Source of the DNA: Dipteris shenzhenensis
Lineage: Eukaryota; Polypodiophyta; Polypodiopsida; Gleicheniales
Length of the DNA stretch: 64,000 nt
Assembly: GCA_047967505.1 (NCBI GenBank)
Contig: CM106541.1
Direction: 5' to 3' (one strand)
A program made the translations under genes and the position numbers. Each line of letters opens with the position of its first letter. Position 1 is the stretch's first letter. Under the pieces are notes generated by a model, which had not been told where the DNA came from, did not search any database, and was given only the letters and a program-made list of their open reading frames with translations. Shown here in pieces: positions 1 to 10,556 of the stretch.

Positions 1-1060
1 AAAGGTAGGCATCATCAGGCTATTGAAAGTTCATACCACTTGTGTCGTTAAACATCAAAACTCATAAATTTGTTGTACAATGTATTAAAACTTCAATTCT
101 GCAGATGTGAGGCGAGGTATTTACTAGGAGAAGAATGGTTGCAAAGGCACCAATCCATAGTTCAGCTGCATGCCACGAATTACCAAGTTGCTGCTTGGAG
201 CAAGGTCTCTTAAGATCTATCATATTGAATGGATTTATATAATCCCAACTGCAAACTAATCCAACTCAGCATTCCTTTGTGAAATGTTTGCATTCATCAA
301 ACGTTACGTTTTTAGGTATGGGCTTCCTACCGGCAATCCTGGCAATTAATGGTCCGTGAATTACAAACCAGGTCCTTCAATGTCTGGGCATGGAAGGTTT
401 AGTACAAAACAGTGACGAAAGCATGGAAGCTGGCAGCATGATTACAATCCCTAAAGCACTTCTTAAGGAAAGGTAGGTTGACCTTTTGAGTTGCATTTAA
501 TCATATAAAGCTTTGAACGTCAGATAACATTCAAATATGTATGGTTCTTTCAATGCTTGAAAACCTCTACCTCCAGATTCAAACTATTCAATCACCTTGT
601 TGAGGAGATGCATCAACGTCAAGCACAATGGACAGTACCACAAACTGAATTACGGGAGGCTCTGCGACTGGCAGTTGCAGAAAAACTGATACCAGCTTAT
701 CGCCTATTTTTAAGACACTTCAGGTTCAATGGGCTCTCATCCAATGTGGTCATGGTTGTGAAAATCTTCTCATGCACAACTGCCCAAGCCCACTCTCCAA
801 AGTACCCACTTCCCACTTTTGCCCTCCACAGACAGCCCTCTTAGATCTCCCCCGTTGTTCACCCCATCTCTGTTATTGACTTGCTTCCATATTTGGTACA
901 ATTATAGTCTATTAGTCGTAATTTGCTTCTAACTAAAATTGTGTGACCAATTGTCAGTGGCACGATGGAAAGCAACAAAAATTCAAAGTACATCAAATAC
1001 ACACCCGAAGATCTGGAGCATCTCCTAGCAGATTTCTTTGAAGCCAAACTGGGAAAATGA
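1..1060 (+). CDS. EXO70: EXO70 exocyst subunit, 3' part (truncated by window start)
   Basis: EXO70 proteins are subunits of the exocyst, which tethers secretory vesicles to the plasma membrane; the C-terminal domain binds membrane lipids. Four exons with GT/AG borders join in phase: 105-204, 372-472, 577-723 and 958-1060 (TGA stop). Bases 1-4 before GTAGGC probably end the preceding exon. Family-typical stretches in order are LLGEEWLQRH and VAAWSK (exon 105-204), VLQCLGMEGL and IPKALLKER (372-472), QWTVPQTELREALRLAVAE (577-723) and KYIKYTPEDLEHLLADFF near the C-terminus (958-1060). All are the expected blocks of the last ~150 residues of plant EXO70, in the right order, with no stop or frameshift. 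The phases fit exactly: split Arg codon at 472/577, split Ser codon at 723/958. Introns are short (104-234 bp). The 5' two-thirds lie outside the window, so the paralogue class cannot be assigned. Confidence 0.92.
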
Positions 1061-1420
1061 TGATTACTTGAGCCAAATTGGGTAGTAAGTTTGCATGTAC
1101 TCTGGTTATTTGTATCGAGCATGCATTTCCTCACGGCTTGCGGCAAGTGGAGAATAAAACACAAATGTCACAAACTATTCTACTACATATTTGACCTCGA
1201 AGAGCTTTCCTCATGCCTATCAAGGCTAGAAAATCTTCCTCGAACAAATGTGCAAGGAATACCAGCAATGGAGGTCTAATAATATGGAGGAGAAAGGTGA
1301 ACAGAAGGGTAACAAGAGGAAGCATTTACCTCGGAGAGTGCAGCAATAAACCGAGCCATCTTTTGGTACCTTACCTGTGCGATAAGGTGTTGGTAGTATT
1401 GTGGCAGTTTCATACTTGGT

Positions 1421-1576
1421 ATCTATCTTGATATATATTCAAAATTTGGCTGTACATCTGATCTGAGTTGCCCTCTTGACCCAGTTAAGTGTATCTATCT
1501 TGATATATATTCTGTTTTGGCTGTACATCCGAGCTCTCTTTCCAGATCTGAGTTGCCCTCTTTACTTAGTTCAGTA
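1421..1576 (+). repeat. 72-bp tandem duplication in the EXO70 3' flank
   Basis: The words ATCTATCTTGATATATATTC, TTGGCTGTACATC and CTGAGTTGCCCTCTT occur twice, starting at 1421 and 1493. The second copy carries a short insertion (AGCTCTCTTTCC). It lies 360 bp past the EXO70 stop, probably in or just beyond the 3' UTR. The rest of 1061-1748 shows no gene. Confidence 0.85.
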
Positions 1577-1748
1577 AGCACATGCTGTGAGTTGTGTTTC
1601 GTTCATGTATGTTGTATGCGATTTTTAGAGATGATGCATTCTACTATTCAACCATAAAACTAGGTACGAATAGATCATTTATGCAAAAACTAGCATGACA
1701 GCAAGAGAAAGCTCGTAAGATGTCCACCAAAAAATCCGAAGAAAGTGC

Positions 1749-2132
1749 TCAGTGCTTCTGCCAGGTCTTGTTGAATTTCTGGAGCGCATGCTGGAAGTCT
1801 GGATCCTGTTGAAACCCCTTCCGAATCCCAAACGTGTTTTGCACTATGGGCGCCAAATCATGGGGCGTGCAAACATTAAAATCACCCTTCTCCTTCTTGC
1901 GCCCCCACCAGTCGTCGAGTGCTTGCCGTAGCGGGTGCCCGGTTTCTCCACGGTAAGACATGAGCAAGTTGACGTCCTCGGGAGAAAAATAAGCAGGCGA
2001 TAAAAAGAACTGGACTGTTGGATCAGACTCGAGGCGACTGCGAGCGTGCTTGTTGCTTTGAAAAGAAAGGAGGTCGTTAAGGAAAATCTTGAGGCGCATC
2101 AACATGTCCGGATGCAACTGGGAGCATTCCAT
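1749..2132 (-). CDS. Unrecognised 127-residue protein
   Basis: Uninterrupted ATG-to-stop ORF. The start at 2132 sits in a favourable context (GCCATGG). I do not recognise a family. Composition is that of a normal soluble globular protein, with few low-complexity runs: Leu, Phe and charged residues are well mixed, there is a WWGRKKEK stretch in the middle, and the basic C-terminus ends in KTWQKH. No signal peptide or membrane segment is visible. GC content is higher than in the flanking AT-rich DNA, and the ORF is convergent with EXO70, 690 bp away. It could be a single-exon small gene, or the last exon of a longer minus-strand gene whose upstream exons were not found in 2133-3000. Coding status is inferred from length and composition only. 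Confidence 0.55.
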   Translation of the reverse strand: MECSQLHPDMLMRLKIFLNDLLSFQSNKHARSRLESDPTVQFFLSPAYFSPEDVNLLMSYRGETGHPLRQALDDWWGRKKEKGDFNVCTPHDLAPIVQNTFGIRKGFQQDPDFQHALQKFNKTWQKH

Positions 2133-3023
2133 GGCAACGCAGATTTCACAGAAACAGAAAGCTGGGGAGATCTTCCTTGAAAGAGAAGAAGAAGTGCTCC
2201 CATAAATTTGGACACGAACATGAACATTACACTGTACTTGGAAAAGAACGAGTTGTTAGGTGTAGAAGCATTGGGATGATATCATGTTCACACAAAACAT
2301 TTTCCTCAACTAGAACCGGGCAGGCAGCACTGAACGGTGTCGCCTACCAAGAACTGACTCGCCTACCAAGAACGGAAGGAGAGAAACTAGACCCAAAGAG
2401 CAGTATCTAGCAACATCAAATATAGGATTCTCTGTGCCACATGGCTCAACGAGAGGGAAGAAAGGGGGTTTGGTTCCACTAGGGTAAAGGGACCAGTCTT
2501 GTGCACCAGTGTAAGGGGCTGCGCCTATAGTTTTTTTGATGTTTTTCAAAATGTAAGGGCATCGCATGAATGGAAAACCTACATACCCAATACTAGAGGC
2601 AATGGTGGGCCACTACTGTGTCACATTTAGACTATCTTAACTTTTCATAAGAGCTTGACACCTAAGCATATTTTCCCTTTTTCATGCCTCTTTATTGGGT
2701 CTTTCCATGGAGAAAATAGGGGAGGGTGCTGACATTTTTAAGGCACCCGCCTCTTTACTAGCCCCTTTACCCTAGGCTGCCTACCTAATCAATCACAAAA
2801 CTTGGGGTTTCACATTTTGAAGGTTTTTCCTTAAAATTTGCCGATTTTTTTAGCTATAATATAACTACATTGCCTAAAATTATGCAGATTTTACAAAATT
2901 GAGGAAATGTTTTTTAGAGGTGAAAGTCCTCGTTGTTTTTGTGTTGTTTATCAAAGCACCTTGAATGATGGATCAAGTTTGGCTCATCAAACAACGGAGG
3001 GAGGGAAGAAGAGGGAGGGAGGA

Positions 3024-3029
<6 letters not shown>
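2133..3029. other. Non-genic stretch
   Basis: AT-rich sequence with no recognised coding similarity on either strand. ORFs here are under 90 codons and look random. A short near-repeat of CGCCTACCAAGAAC occurs at about 2340-2375. Confidence 0.6.

Positions 3030-3065
<36 letters not shown>
3030..3065. repeat. (GA)n microsatellite
   Basis: Uninterrupted GA dinucleotides, about 17 units, preceded by a GGGAGGA-rich purine run from about 2997. Confidence 0.95.
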
Positions 3066-3067
<2 letters not shown>

Positions 3068-3270
3068 TCAATGATCACCTTTGTCCATATTTCCTTCTCT
3101 TTTTTGTGTAATGCGCAGAAAATTCTTATGTGCTAATCTCCACAAGTATTAGTGTGACCACCAGAATCGCTTTGCAAATAGAGCTCAAAAGCTATCATGA
3201 GTGTTAGCAAAATAAGTAAATGCATAACAAGAGAAAGGAGACGAAAGGGGATAAGAGAGGATGATCATGT

Positions 3271-3826
3271 ATGACCAGTCTAATGGGAAATCATTTAAAT
3301 CCCGCAAGCATTGTGACCAATAGAGGCCATTAAACCACTAGTACATACCAACCATGCCAAACACTTAATACGTACCAAACCATGCCATATTAATAACATC
3401 GAATAAAAGAAAAACCAACCACAAGCAATCAATTAGAGCGTAGTTACTGAAAGTAAGTGGGAACTCCAATGAGTAAATGATAGTAACAACTAGTAAATGA
3501 CTAATAGTTTTTCAAAAAAAGACTGATAGTACATCTTCTATGACTAGTCTAATAGTATATCATATTAATCCCACAAATGTTCTGACAAATAGAGGCAATA
3601 AAACGAATAGCACCTACCAAGCCATGCCAAATGGGTAATACATACAAAACCATGCCATATTAACAAACAACACATAAAACAGAGACCAACCACCACAAGC
3701 AATCAACAAAGAGTTGGTTATTTACCGTAAATTCAATAAATGTTACTACTAGCTAGTAAATAACCAACGAAATGACAGTATCAGTCCCCAACAAATGTTA
3801 GTACTAGCTAGTAAATGACCAATGAA
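3271..3826. repeat. Diverged tandem repeat, unit about 265-269 bp
   Basis: Two imperfect copies start at 3271 (ATGACCAGTCTAATGG) and 3540 (ATGACTAGTCTAATAG). Both contain in order AATAGAGGC, ACCATGCCATATTAA, ACCAACCAC, AAGCAATCAA and CTAGTAAAT. A third, partial copy of the tail (TTAGTACTAGCTAGTAAATG) ends next to the microsatellite. No coding potential. Confidence 0.8.
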
Positions 3827-3834
3827 GCCATACG

Positions 3835-3835
<1 letters not shown>

Positions 3836-3900
<65 letters not shown>
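3836..3900. repeat. Compound (GT)n(GA)n microsatellite
   Basis: About 19 GT units (3836-3874) run directly into 13 GA units (3875-3900) with no spacer. Confidence 0.97.
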
Positions 3901-4037
3901 TGGTGCAATGGACAAGTCAAAATGACTTGTATAATTTAAATAACCAAAGACAATTTATTGCCCTACAAGGGTATTCGAAAGGGAAAGCTCTTATATGGTT
4001 GCAAGATTTCAAGACTAAACCCCTCACATGGAACTAG
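3901..4037 (+). pseudogene. Retrotransposon gag-like scrap
   Basis: A 45-codon open stretch contains IALQGYSKGKALIWLQDF. The spacing resembles the capsid region of plant LTR-retrotransposon gag proteins, where a conserved Ala-x-x-Trp and a Phe follow a small hydrophobic block. Too short for family assignment, and no companion domains follow. Confidence 0.35.
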
Positions 4038-5679
4038 ATTTGCGGCAGGCAGTCTTTCCATTGTGAAGCATGTAACTGCTAACTCGAAATTGAAGCTGAA
4101 TCCTACTATTTTATCAATTGTTTAAGGAAAAAAGAGAATGAGTAAAATAGTGGACATGAGACACGACACAAGGTCCGTTAGGATCCGATCCTCGCTGCAA
4201 ATGTCAGGGGTGGTGATTTATTATTAATTTTGTGATGTCCATATTTTGGAAGCTGAAGTCCAACAAATACATGAATAAGGCAATACAATAATGGATCCTC
4301 ATTGCAGTTTTTACAATATTGTCACATGGACTACAACCATATGAATAAAGGTGTAGTCATCCTACAATCTTGCATCCATCTTGGATTTCCTTGCTCCCTC
4401 ACATCGATAACATGTGTTAAAACGAGAGGAATGTTGTAAGAATTCAGATTGAAAACGAGAAATTTTGTATAGACAAGTAATTGAAAATATTTATATTATA
4501 ATAGTTAATATATAATCATTATAACCACACAGTGTGGGCGGGGAGGCGGCTTGCTTCCTTCCCCAAAGAGCTATAATTTGAGGGAATGGGCCCTTCCTTG
4601 GGTGCCGAGATAACGCTAAAAATATAAACGTCAAGATATTAGCACCGAGGATAAGTCTCGCAAATGGATAAACTGGCATATTATCTGAATGTCAATAGTC
4701 ATAATCGAAGTCAAACACTGAGAGACAATATCCCAAAAACTTGCCAATGTGACCCTAAGAGGATTTGTGTGTGTCCTTGAGAGCGGGATGATTCCAACAT
4801 TCTCAGATCGTTTACTAGACTTTGGACAGCACAAAAAGACAACTATCATTAGAGGAAGTCCGAAGTAGAGCACGTAACATTCTACCTCTCCACTTAGCTA
4901 GTGTTAATACGTGTCTTTCCAACCTCGAGAAAATGGGAGTTTGATCATTGTAGTAAATCGAGCTTTTAGGCTTGTGAGAGTAGAGAATAAGGTCATCGCG
5001 GGGCTCTCCAAAGCTTCACATGCGAAGGCTATGCCACACTGGGCTTCATCTCTTCAAGGCCCTTGCTACGCTTATGTGCTAGCACTTGCTTAAACAGAAA
5101 TCCATCTTGGTTGCTTGCATATGCTTAACACCACAAAATCCTAAAGGCCGGCTGACCTCACCGCGCGGTGTCTCCACTGTAGCTAACGTGATGCACGAAG
5201 TGATAGACGATATATAGATTGATCAACATCATTCCCAAAGAGCTCTAATCATTCAATTGTCTCACAATCTCAAATCTATAAACAAAAAATATCGAACTTA
5301 CATCAACTGAGAGAGAATCTTACCTCAAAATCTTGGTTGAAGACACTACAAGCAACCAAACCTCTCCATTGTTACTTGGAGACACAAACAATGCTGACAA
5401 TCATGTGCTTGTTATGCATTATATAGATTTATGACAAAAACACTTCTATGCTTTTCTCCCATCCTTTTGATAGAAAGCTTAAATATGCTTTGCACCTTGC
5501 TTTTCACATAGTTAGACTTGAAATCAATGCCCACGATTGTGACAAGTGGCTCAAGGAGAGCTCAAAAACCTCAAATTTCCCACTAGGCTACCTTCCATAA
5601 TAAATTTCAAGAAGTCTTTCAAGAATTTATATTTGCAAGACACAATTTGGTTTACTAAGATCGATGATGACTCTATTGC
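4038..5679. other. Non-genic stretch
   Basis: No recognised gene. ORFs at 4491-4873 (minus) and 4911-5093 (plus) are short and resemble nothing I know. Probably old transposon-derived DNA. Confidence 0.5.
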
Positions 5680-5799
5680 AGTGATTGGCAAGTCTACTAG
5701 TCCCTCTCACTAATTAAAGAAATGGAGGTTTCAAGAAGAAATTAAAAATTTTCTCTACTTTAATGAAAGACAACTTGAATCTTATGTGTACTCTTGCAA

Positions 5800-5940
5800 A
5801 ATTGGCCAAGGCATGCAAAGAATGGTTTATGTTTCAAGTGCATGCAGCATGGCCACTTAAGCAAGCACTATCCCATGAAGGCCAATAAAACTATCCAAAT
5901 GATAGAAGTCATTGGTGGGTCAACGATTTCCTCTATTGAA
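5800..5940 (+). pseudogene. Decayed gag zinc knuckle (nucleocapsid)
   Basis: Reading from 5824 gives GLCFKCMQHGHLSKHYP, a CX2CX4HX4C nucleocapsid zinc knuckle whose last Cys is replaced by Tyr (codon TAT at 5869-5871, one transition from TGT). It lies about 1.2 kb upstream of gypsy RT on the same strand, the expected gag-pol order, so it probably belongs to that element. Stops follow within 40 codons. Confidence 0.7.
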
Positions 5941-6111
5941 AATTTTCATTTGGAATCTACTTAGTACTGTGAATGTAAAGTAGAAAGGGCCTAAAGAGTA
6001 CTTTTGTTATAAATAGTATACTTTGGCTAGAATTTTAAATAAACTGCTGCCCTCATACACTAAATGCTACCTTAACAAAGTCTCTAAAAAGTATCTAGGC
6101 TACAATCATCA

Positions 6112-6112
<1 letters not shown>

Positions 6113-6147
<35 letters not shown>
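6113..6147. repeat. (CT)n microsatellite inside the gypsy remnant
   Basis: About 17 CT units between the zinc-knuckle remnant and the ORF at 6480. Confidence 0.95.
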
Positions 6148-6151
<4 letters not shown>

Positions 6152-6479
6152 AAAGCACCTCCAATTTCATCTGATGCTGAGTTCCATGTGCTCTATCATG
6201 CTCTATCTCTGCACAACACCAAGCATGGGGAATTCCGTGCATTGTCACTCTCTCTATGCATAGCATTTTCACGTTGGACAAAGGAATTTCCACATATTAT
6301 CTGCGTAAGGATGAGTAGAGTGTGAGAGTCAGCCTACAAATCTCAAAATCCCACCCCATGATTAGCCATCTATTTGTGACAGTTGAGTCAAACACTACTC
6401 AAAGAACTACACCCACCAATATGTTCCAAGCCTGTAATGAGGACATGGAAGAGGACGGAACGAGCACTAGTACGCTCCA

Positions 6480-6815
6480 TTGCCAGAACTCGAATTCTCT
6501 CAAAATTGGATGCATGTCCTAGCAGCCATAGATGCAATCGAGAAGACAAGAACCAAAATGGTGGCTTATGATCCCAAGGTGCCAAGAATGGTAGATCCCC
6601 TAAATATGATAAATGTCTTGAGGGTGCTAGCCAATCAAAGAGTGTGGAAGGTGAAGACGGATCTTCGCTGGCTAAGATATGTGGGTGCTATCATAGCACG
6701 CCATGAGTTCTCATCCAATTGGGGAGCTAGGTTAGACAGAATTAAGGCACCCCTTGTATCTCTTAATGTAGAGGAAGCCCTTCTAGCCCTAGCCAAGATT
6801 AAGCCTCCTGTGTAA
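6480..6815 (+). pseudogene. Unrecognised 111-codon ORF within the gypsy element
   Basis: Open frame between the gag knuckle and RT of the same element, where protease and linker sequence would be expected. No D-[ST]-G-A protease triad is visible. The middle is rich in Lys, Arg and Trp. Placement suggests degraded gag-pol linker; function not assignable. Confidence 0.3.
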
Positions 6816-7055
6816 GAGAAACCATAAAAATAAGGTCTTGAGTACCAAGGCTACTCAGGTTCCTTCCAAGGAAAAATAATATGCCACAAAAGCCGCGTAG
6901 AGGATGGGAAGGAGGAAGAAACTGATCTGCTACAAGTCCCTAAGCATTTCAAAGCTTACACAGTACATGACCACAAGATACTCCTAAAGTAAGCTAAGTG
7001 CTCATCCAAGCAAGGAGACCAATACGGGTATGACAGCCCTACTAAGGTCAAGGAG

Positions 7056-8545
7056 GTGGACATTGCTAATGAAAGTGAAGATCTTAAACTAGTCTACATA
7101 GTCAATGATCTGACCCCTAAGCAAGAACAGGCCTTGCTTGCTTTGTTGCATGAGTTTCAAGACTATTTTGCCTGGAAATGTACAAACATAAAGGGTGTGC
7201 CGCCCACATTTGTACAACATACCATCCCTATAATGGATGATATCAAACTAGTGTGGCACTGACCCTATTCGATGAATTCAAAGTATGCGATGATTGTCTG
7301 AGAAGAGATACAGAAGCAAATCGATGCAGGGTCCATTTATGAGATTGAACGTCCATTTATGAGATTGAGCATACAGACTGGGCGTCCCCCATTATCATAG
7401 TGCTAAAAAGTAATGGCAAGGCTAGAGTATGCATTGATCTCAAGAAAGTAAATGCCACGACTCACAAAGACCATTACCTATTGCTACCCTTCACAGAGCA
7501 TATCCTAAAAAGGGTCGCAGGAAAAGAGGCTTATAGCTTCTTAGATGGGTTCTCACAGCACCACAGGATTAGCATAAAATTGTATTTGCCACGGAATGGG
7601 GAGTCTATGCCTCAAAGGTAATGCTCTTTGGACTTACTAACACTCTCATGACATTCCAAAGGCTGATGATCATAGCCTTCAAAGAATACTTGAGAGATTT
7701 TCGAGAGGTATTTCTAGATGACCTGTGCATTCATTCCAAGTGGGATGATCATCTCAAGTGTCTTAGACTCATATTCAAGAGATGTTGTCTCTATCAAATC
7801 TCCCTCAACCCCTTGAAGTGGGTGAAACACGGGGTTATACTTGGGCACATAGTGTCCAAGAATGGAATTCCCATGGATTATAATAGGATTAAACTTATCC
7901 TGGAATACCCCCACTCACTAATGCAAAGGGTGTACAACAATTCACCTTGCACACGGGCTATTACTGTAGGTTTATTTACAATTACGTTGAGATTGCATGC
8001 CCTCTATATAAATTGTTAATCGTATTTCATTGGATGGAAGAATGTCAACTATCCTATGAGACCCTTAAGTTAGTCTTCGCATCAACCCCAATTCTGTGAG
8101 CATCGAATTGGGACTTAATCTTCCATGTCCATATTGATGCTTCAAAGTTTGTGATTGGGTGGGTGTTGGCACAACCACGTGAATTCAACTTGGACTATTC
8201 AATATACTTAGCAAGTTGCCCGCGAAACAATGCCAAGATGAATTACACCACAACCAAATGTGAAGGACTTGCGATGATGTATGCAGTCAAAAGGTTTAGG
8301 CATTACTTGTTAACAAACAAGTTGTCTTCTTCATGGATCACCAAGCTCTCCTTATCTGGTCAATAAACCATGCATGACTGGACACATCACGTGGTAGAAT
8401 GAGCTTCTCTTAGAATTTGATTTTACCATGGCTTTTAGGAAGGGACGTACACATTTCATGGTAGATCATATGCCCCAAATTCCCAATGAGATAGTGCAAA
8501 ACAATGAGGCAATGGATGACTCCACCAATGAAGTCCCACTATAAT
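7056..8545 (+). mobile_element. Ty3/gypsy reverse transcriptase and RNase H, decayed
   Basis: The pol region of a Ty3/gypsy element in order: N-terminal RT linker (HEFQDYFAWK, 7056-7262), RT fingers (GKARVCIDLKKVN, SFLDGFSQHH; 7400-7619), RT palm (MLFGLTNT and the catalytic block VFLDDLCIHS, 7621-7920) and RNase H (HIDASKFVIGWVLAQP, NYTTTKCEGLAM, FRHYLL; 8130-8366), then FDFTMAFRKGRTHFMVDH to about 8545. The catalytic box reads FLDD, as in several plant gypsy lineages. Lesions: a 20-bp tandem duplication at 7331-7370 shifting frame, a second frame change near 7580-7620, and several stops in 7960-8150 and after 8366. No integrase follows, and no LTR was found for this copy. It is not functional. 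Confidence 0.9.
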
Positions 8546-8718
8546 GCACAACGGTGGTGGACCAAGAGCTTGTGGCCGCTTTACAAGTAGAAGATCACCT
8601 AAAAGCATGAGTGCTTATCCAATGAAAGCAAATCCAACTCAAGATCATATCCGCTCATCCAAACATCAAATGGAAACGTTCCATAAGGGCAAAAACTCTA
8701 TGCAAAATTTGCCAAGAC

Positions 8719-9378
8719 TTGTCCAAAGATGAAAAAATAATCTTCTGCTTGTCTACACATGGCGGGTTTATAGCACTCAAGACAAATGCTTTCATTGCAT
8801 ACATATGCCTCATGGGCAGTTCTCCCCTCATGGTTATTTGTTGGTTTATTGCCATTGCTACAAAGCCATCACTATTATCTCCAGGGCATGACATAACCAA
8901 CATCCCACCCTTCAATCTGATGATCCCATTGCACCAACAAAAAGAAGTGTCGAAGGATGACAGGGCCTATCTCACATCTAACTTCCCATATCTACTAACC
9001 ACTCCCTATGCCAATCTCATATCCTCACTTACCCTTGCTGCTACCACCTTGTTAACCTTCCCTGAGCTCCAACCTAACATCTACTCCCTGCATTATCTCT
9101 TTGCTCATGCCTCTCACCACTTTCAACAAACCCAACAGTCACAAACTTACCAACCCCTCACACCTAACTTCTTCCCTTCCCTTGCTAATCCTACCCTTGA
9201 GGATTACCAAGCTGCTCAAACCCTTTGCCCAATTCTTCCCTCCCTCCCCTCTGATTCCCCTCCCACAACTAACACTCTTCCATATTTCTCCCCCATGTCC
9301 CCGTATTCTCCCCTTGCCCCCCCCATCACCTCCAACACTACTTGTGCTGCCATCAGCAGAAAATGTCACAATATTTGA
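8719..9378 (+). other. 219-codon Pro/Ser/Thr-rich ORF of doubtful coding status
   Basis: A long open frame just past the gypsy RNase H. Its first third follows on from degraded pol-like sequence. From about residue 90 it becomes a Pro, Ser, Thr and Leu-rich low-complexity stretch produced by a strongly C/T-biased strand. No family recognised and no domain visible. It may be chance openness from the pyrimidine bias. Confidence 0.25.
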
Positions 9379-9581
9379 TTTTGAATATCAAGATCCAAAA
9401 TAATGCAATTTGCACAATTGGCTTAGAATTCTCAACAAGGAGTTTAAAGACCCACGACCAATGAAGACATCATAGAAGATGCATGAGGTGGATTGCTTCT
9501 TGATTATGAGTTGATGTCATTGATTTATTAGAGGCCATGAAGCTAACAAAGTCAATTGTGAAGAAGCCACATCTAGGAGGG

Positions 9582-9632
9582 GGGGCGGGGGGGGGGGGGA
9601 GGCAGTGGTGGTGGTGGTGGAGGAGGAGGTAC
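9582..9632 (+). repeat. Poly-G / GGT / GGA block (copy A)
   Basis: Runs of 7 and more than 12 G followed by GGT and GGA units. The same block recurs at the equivalent place in copies B (11480-11632) and D (40183-40400). Several G-runs in series could form quadruplexes. Confidence 0.9.
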
Positions 9633-10193
9633 TGAAAACTTGACAGCAATCCAAAGGGAGAAGGAGATGATCACCTTCAACTCTCTCCGAATTCTTTCTC
9701 GATGTAACAATATTGTTGAGGGGGGCGAATGGACAGTGGGTGGATGGCTAGGTTATCACCGCGAGAAGGGCTCAAAGTAACTCGATGATGAGGATGAGAG
9801 TAGGATGGTGGTTGATGGAGAGGGAGGAGGGTCTTGCGTAGGGGTTGAAATGGGGAAGAGCATGAAGGCTAGATGTGGAAGAACAAGAATGAGGGGGTGG
9901 AGTGGAATGGGTTTAGGGTTAGGGTTAAACCCTAAACTCTTCTCAAGCCATGAGCTCTACACATTGGTGTCCATTAGATAGCTTGATTTGTTCTTCAAGT
10001 GGCTTCCTTTTAAGAAATAAAGAAAATTTGTTAAGGTAGTAACCCAAGGTTGATGCTTGGAGTTGATATTTTTGGCTAGAGTTGGAAAACATTTTTACTC
10101 TCCTTGCCTTTGAGTGCTATGTTCGTGAAATTTCATGGTAGTTTGTTTTTTACACATACTTGCATATGTTTACTCATTACTTGAGACGCAGTC

Positions 10194-10211
10194 TCCCCGG
10201 CAACGATGCCA
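10194..10211 (-). promoter_or_regulatory. Primer-binding site, tRNA-Asp type (copy A)
   Basis: The minus strand reads TGGCATCGTTGCCGGGGA, matching 16 of 18 bases of the plant tRNA-Asp primer site TGGCGCCGTTGCCGGGGA used by several gypsy lineages. It sits two bases inside an LTR edge ending in CA (minus strand), the expected arrangement. Confidence 0.8.
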
Positions 10212-10556
10212 AATGTTGGCTCTTTCCCACGACTTGTCTAAGGTTCAAAAGCAGTTTAAGTGTTAGGAGGAGGATCCAAGGTTCAGGGTAGAGTACATGG
10301 TAGAGAACCTGTCTCCCTCATAGATCATGGAGGTCAAGGGTTTAGGGGGGTCATAGGAGTGGGAGAGGAAGAAGGTGTAAAAGGAACACGATGTTTTGTG
10401 ATTATTGCAGGATTTGGTAGACTATGCTGTGGTGGCAAAGTGATGTGGTTGCATCTTGTCCATGAACTAATGACAAATGAAGTGTGGATGTATTTAATTG
10501 CATTTCTAGTACATTGTCCACCTAGTTCTTTGTCTTCATTAATCTGCTTATATTAG

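Noticed and set aside
750-800. Similarity of FSCTTAQAH (about 768) to FFCTTAQAH at 51830
   Set aside because: The first lies in an EXO70 intron and the match is about nine residues with no extension; chance is likely.
9900-9940. Interstitial telomere array
   Set aside because: Only two or three TTTAGGG-like words in inverted arrangement, repeated because they are part of an LTR family.
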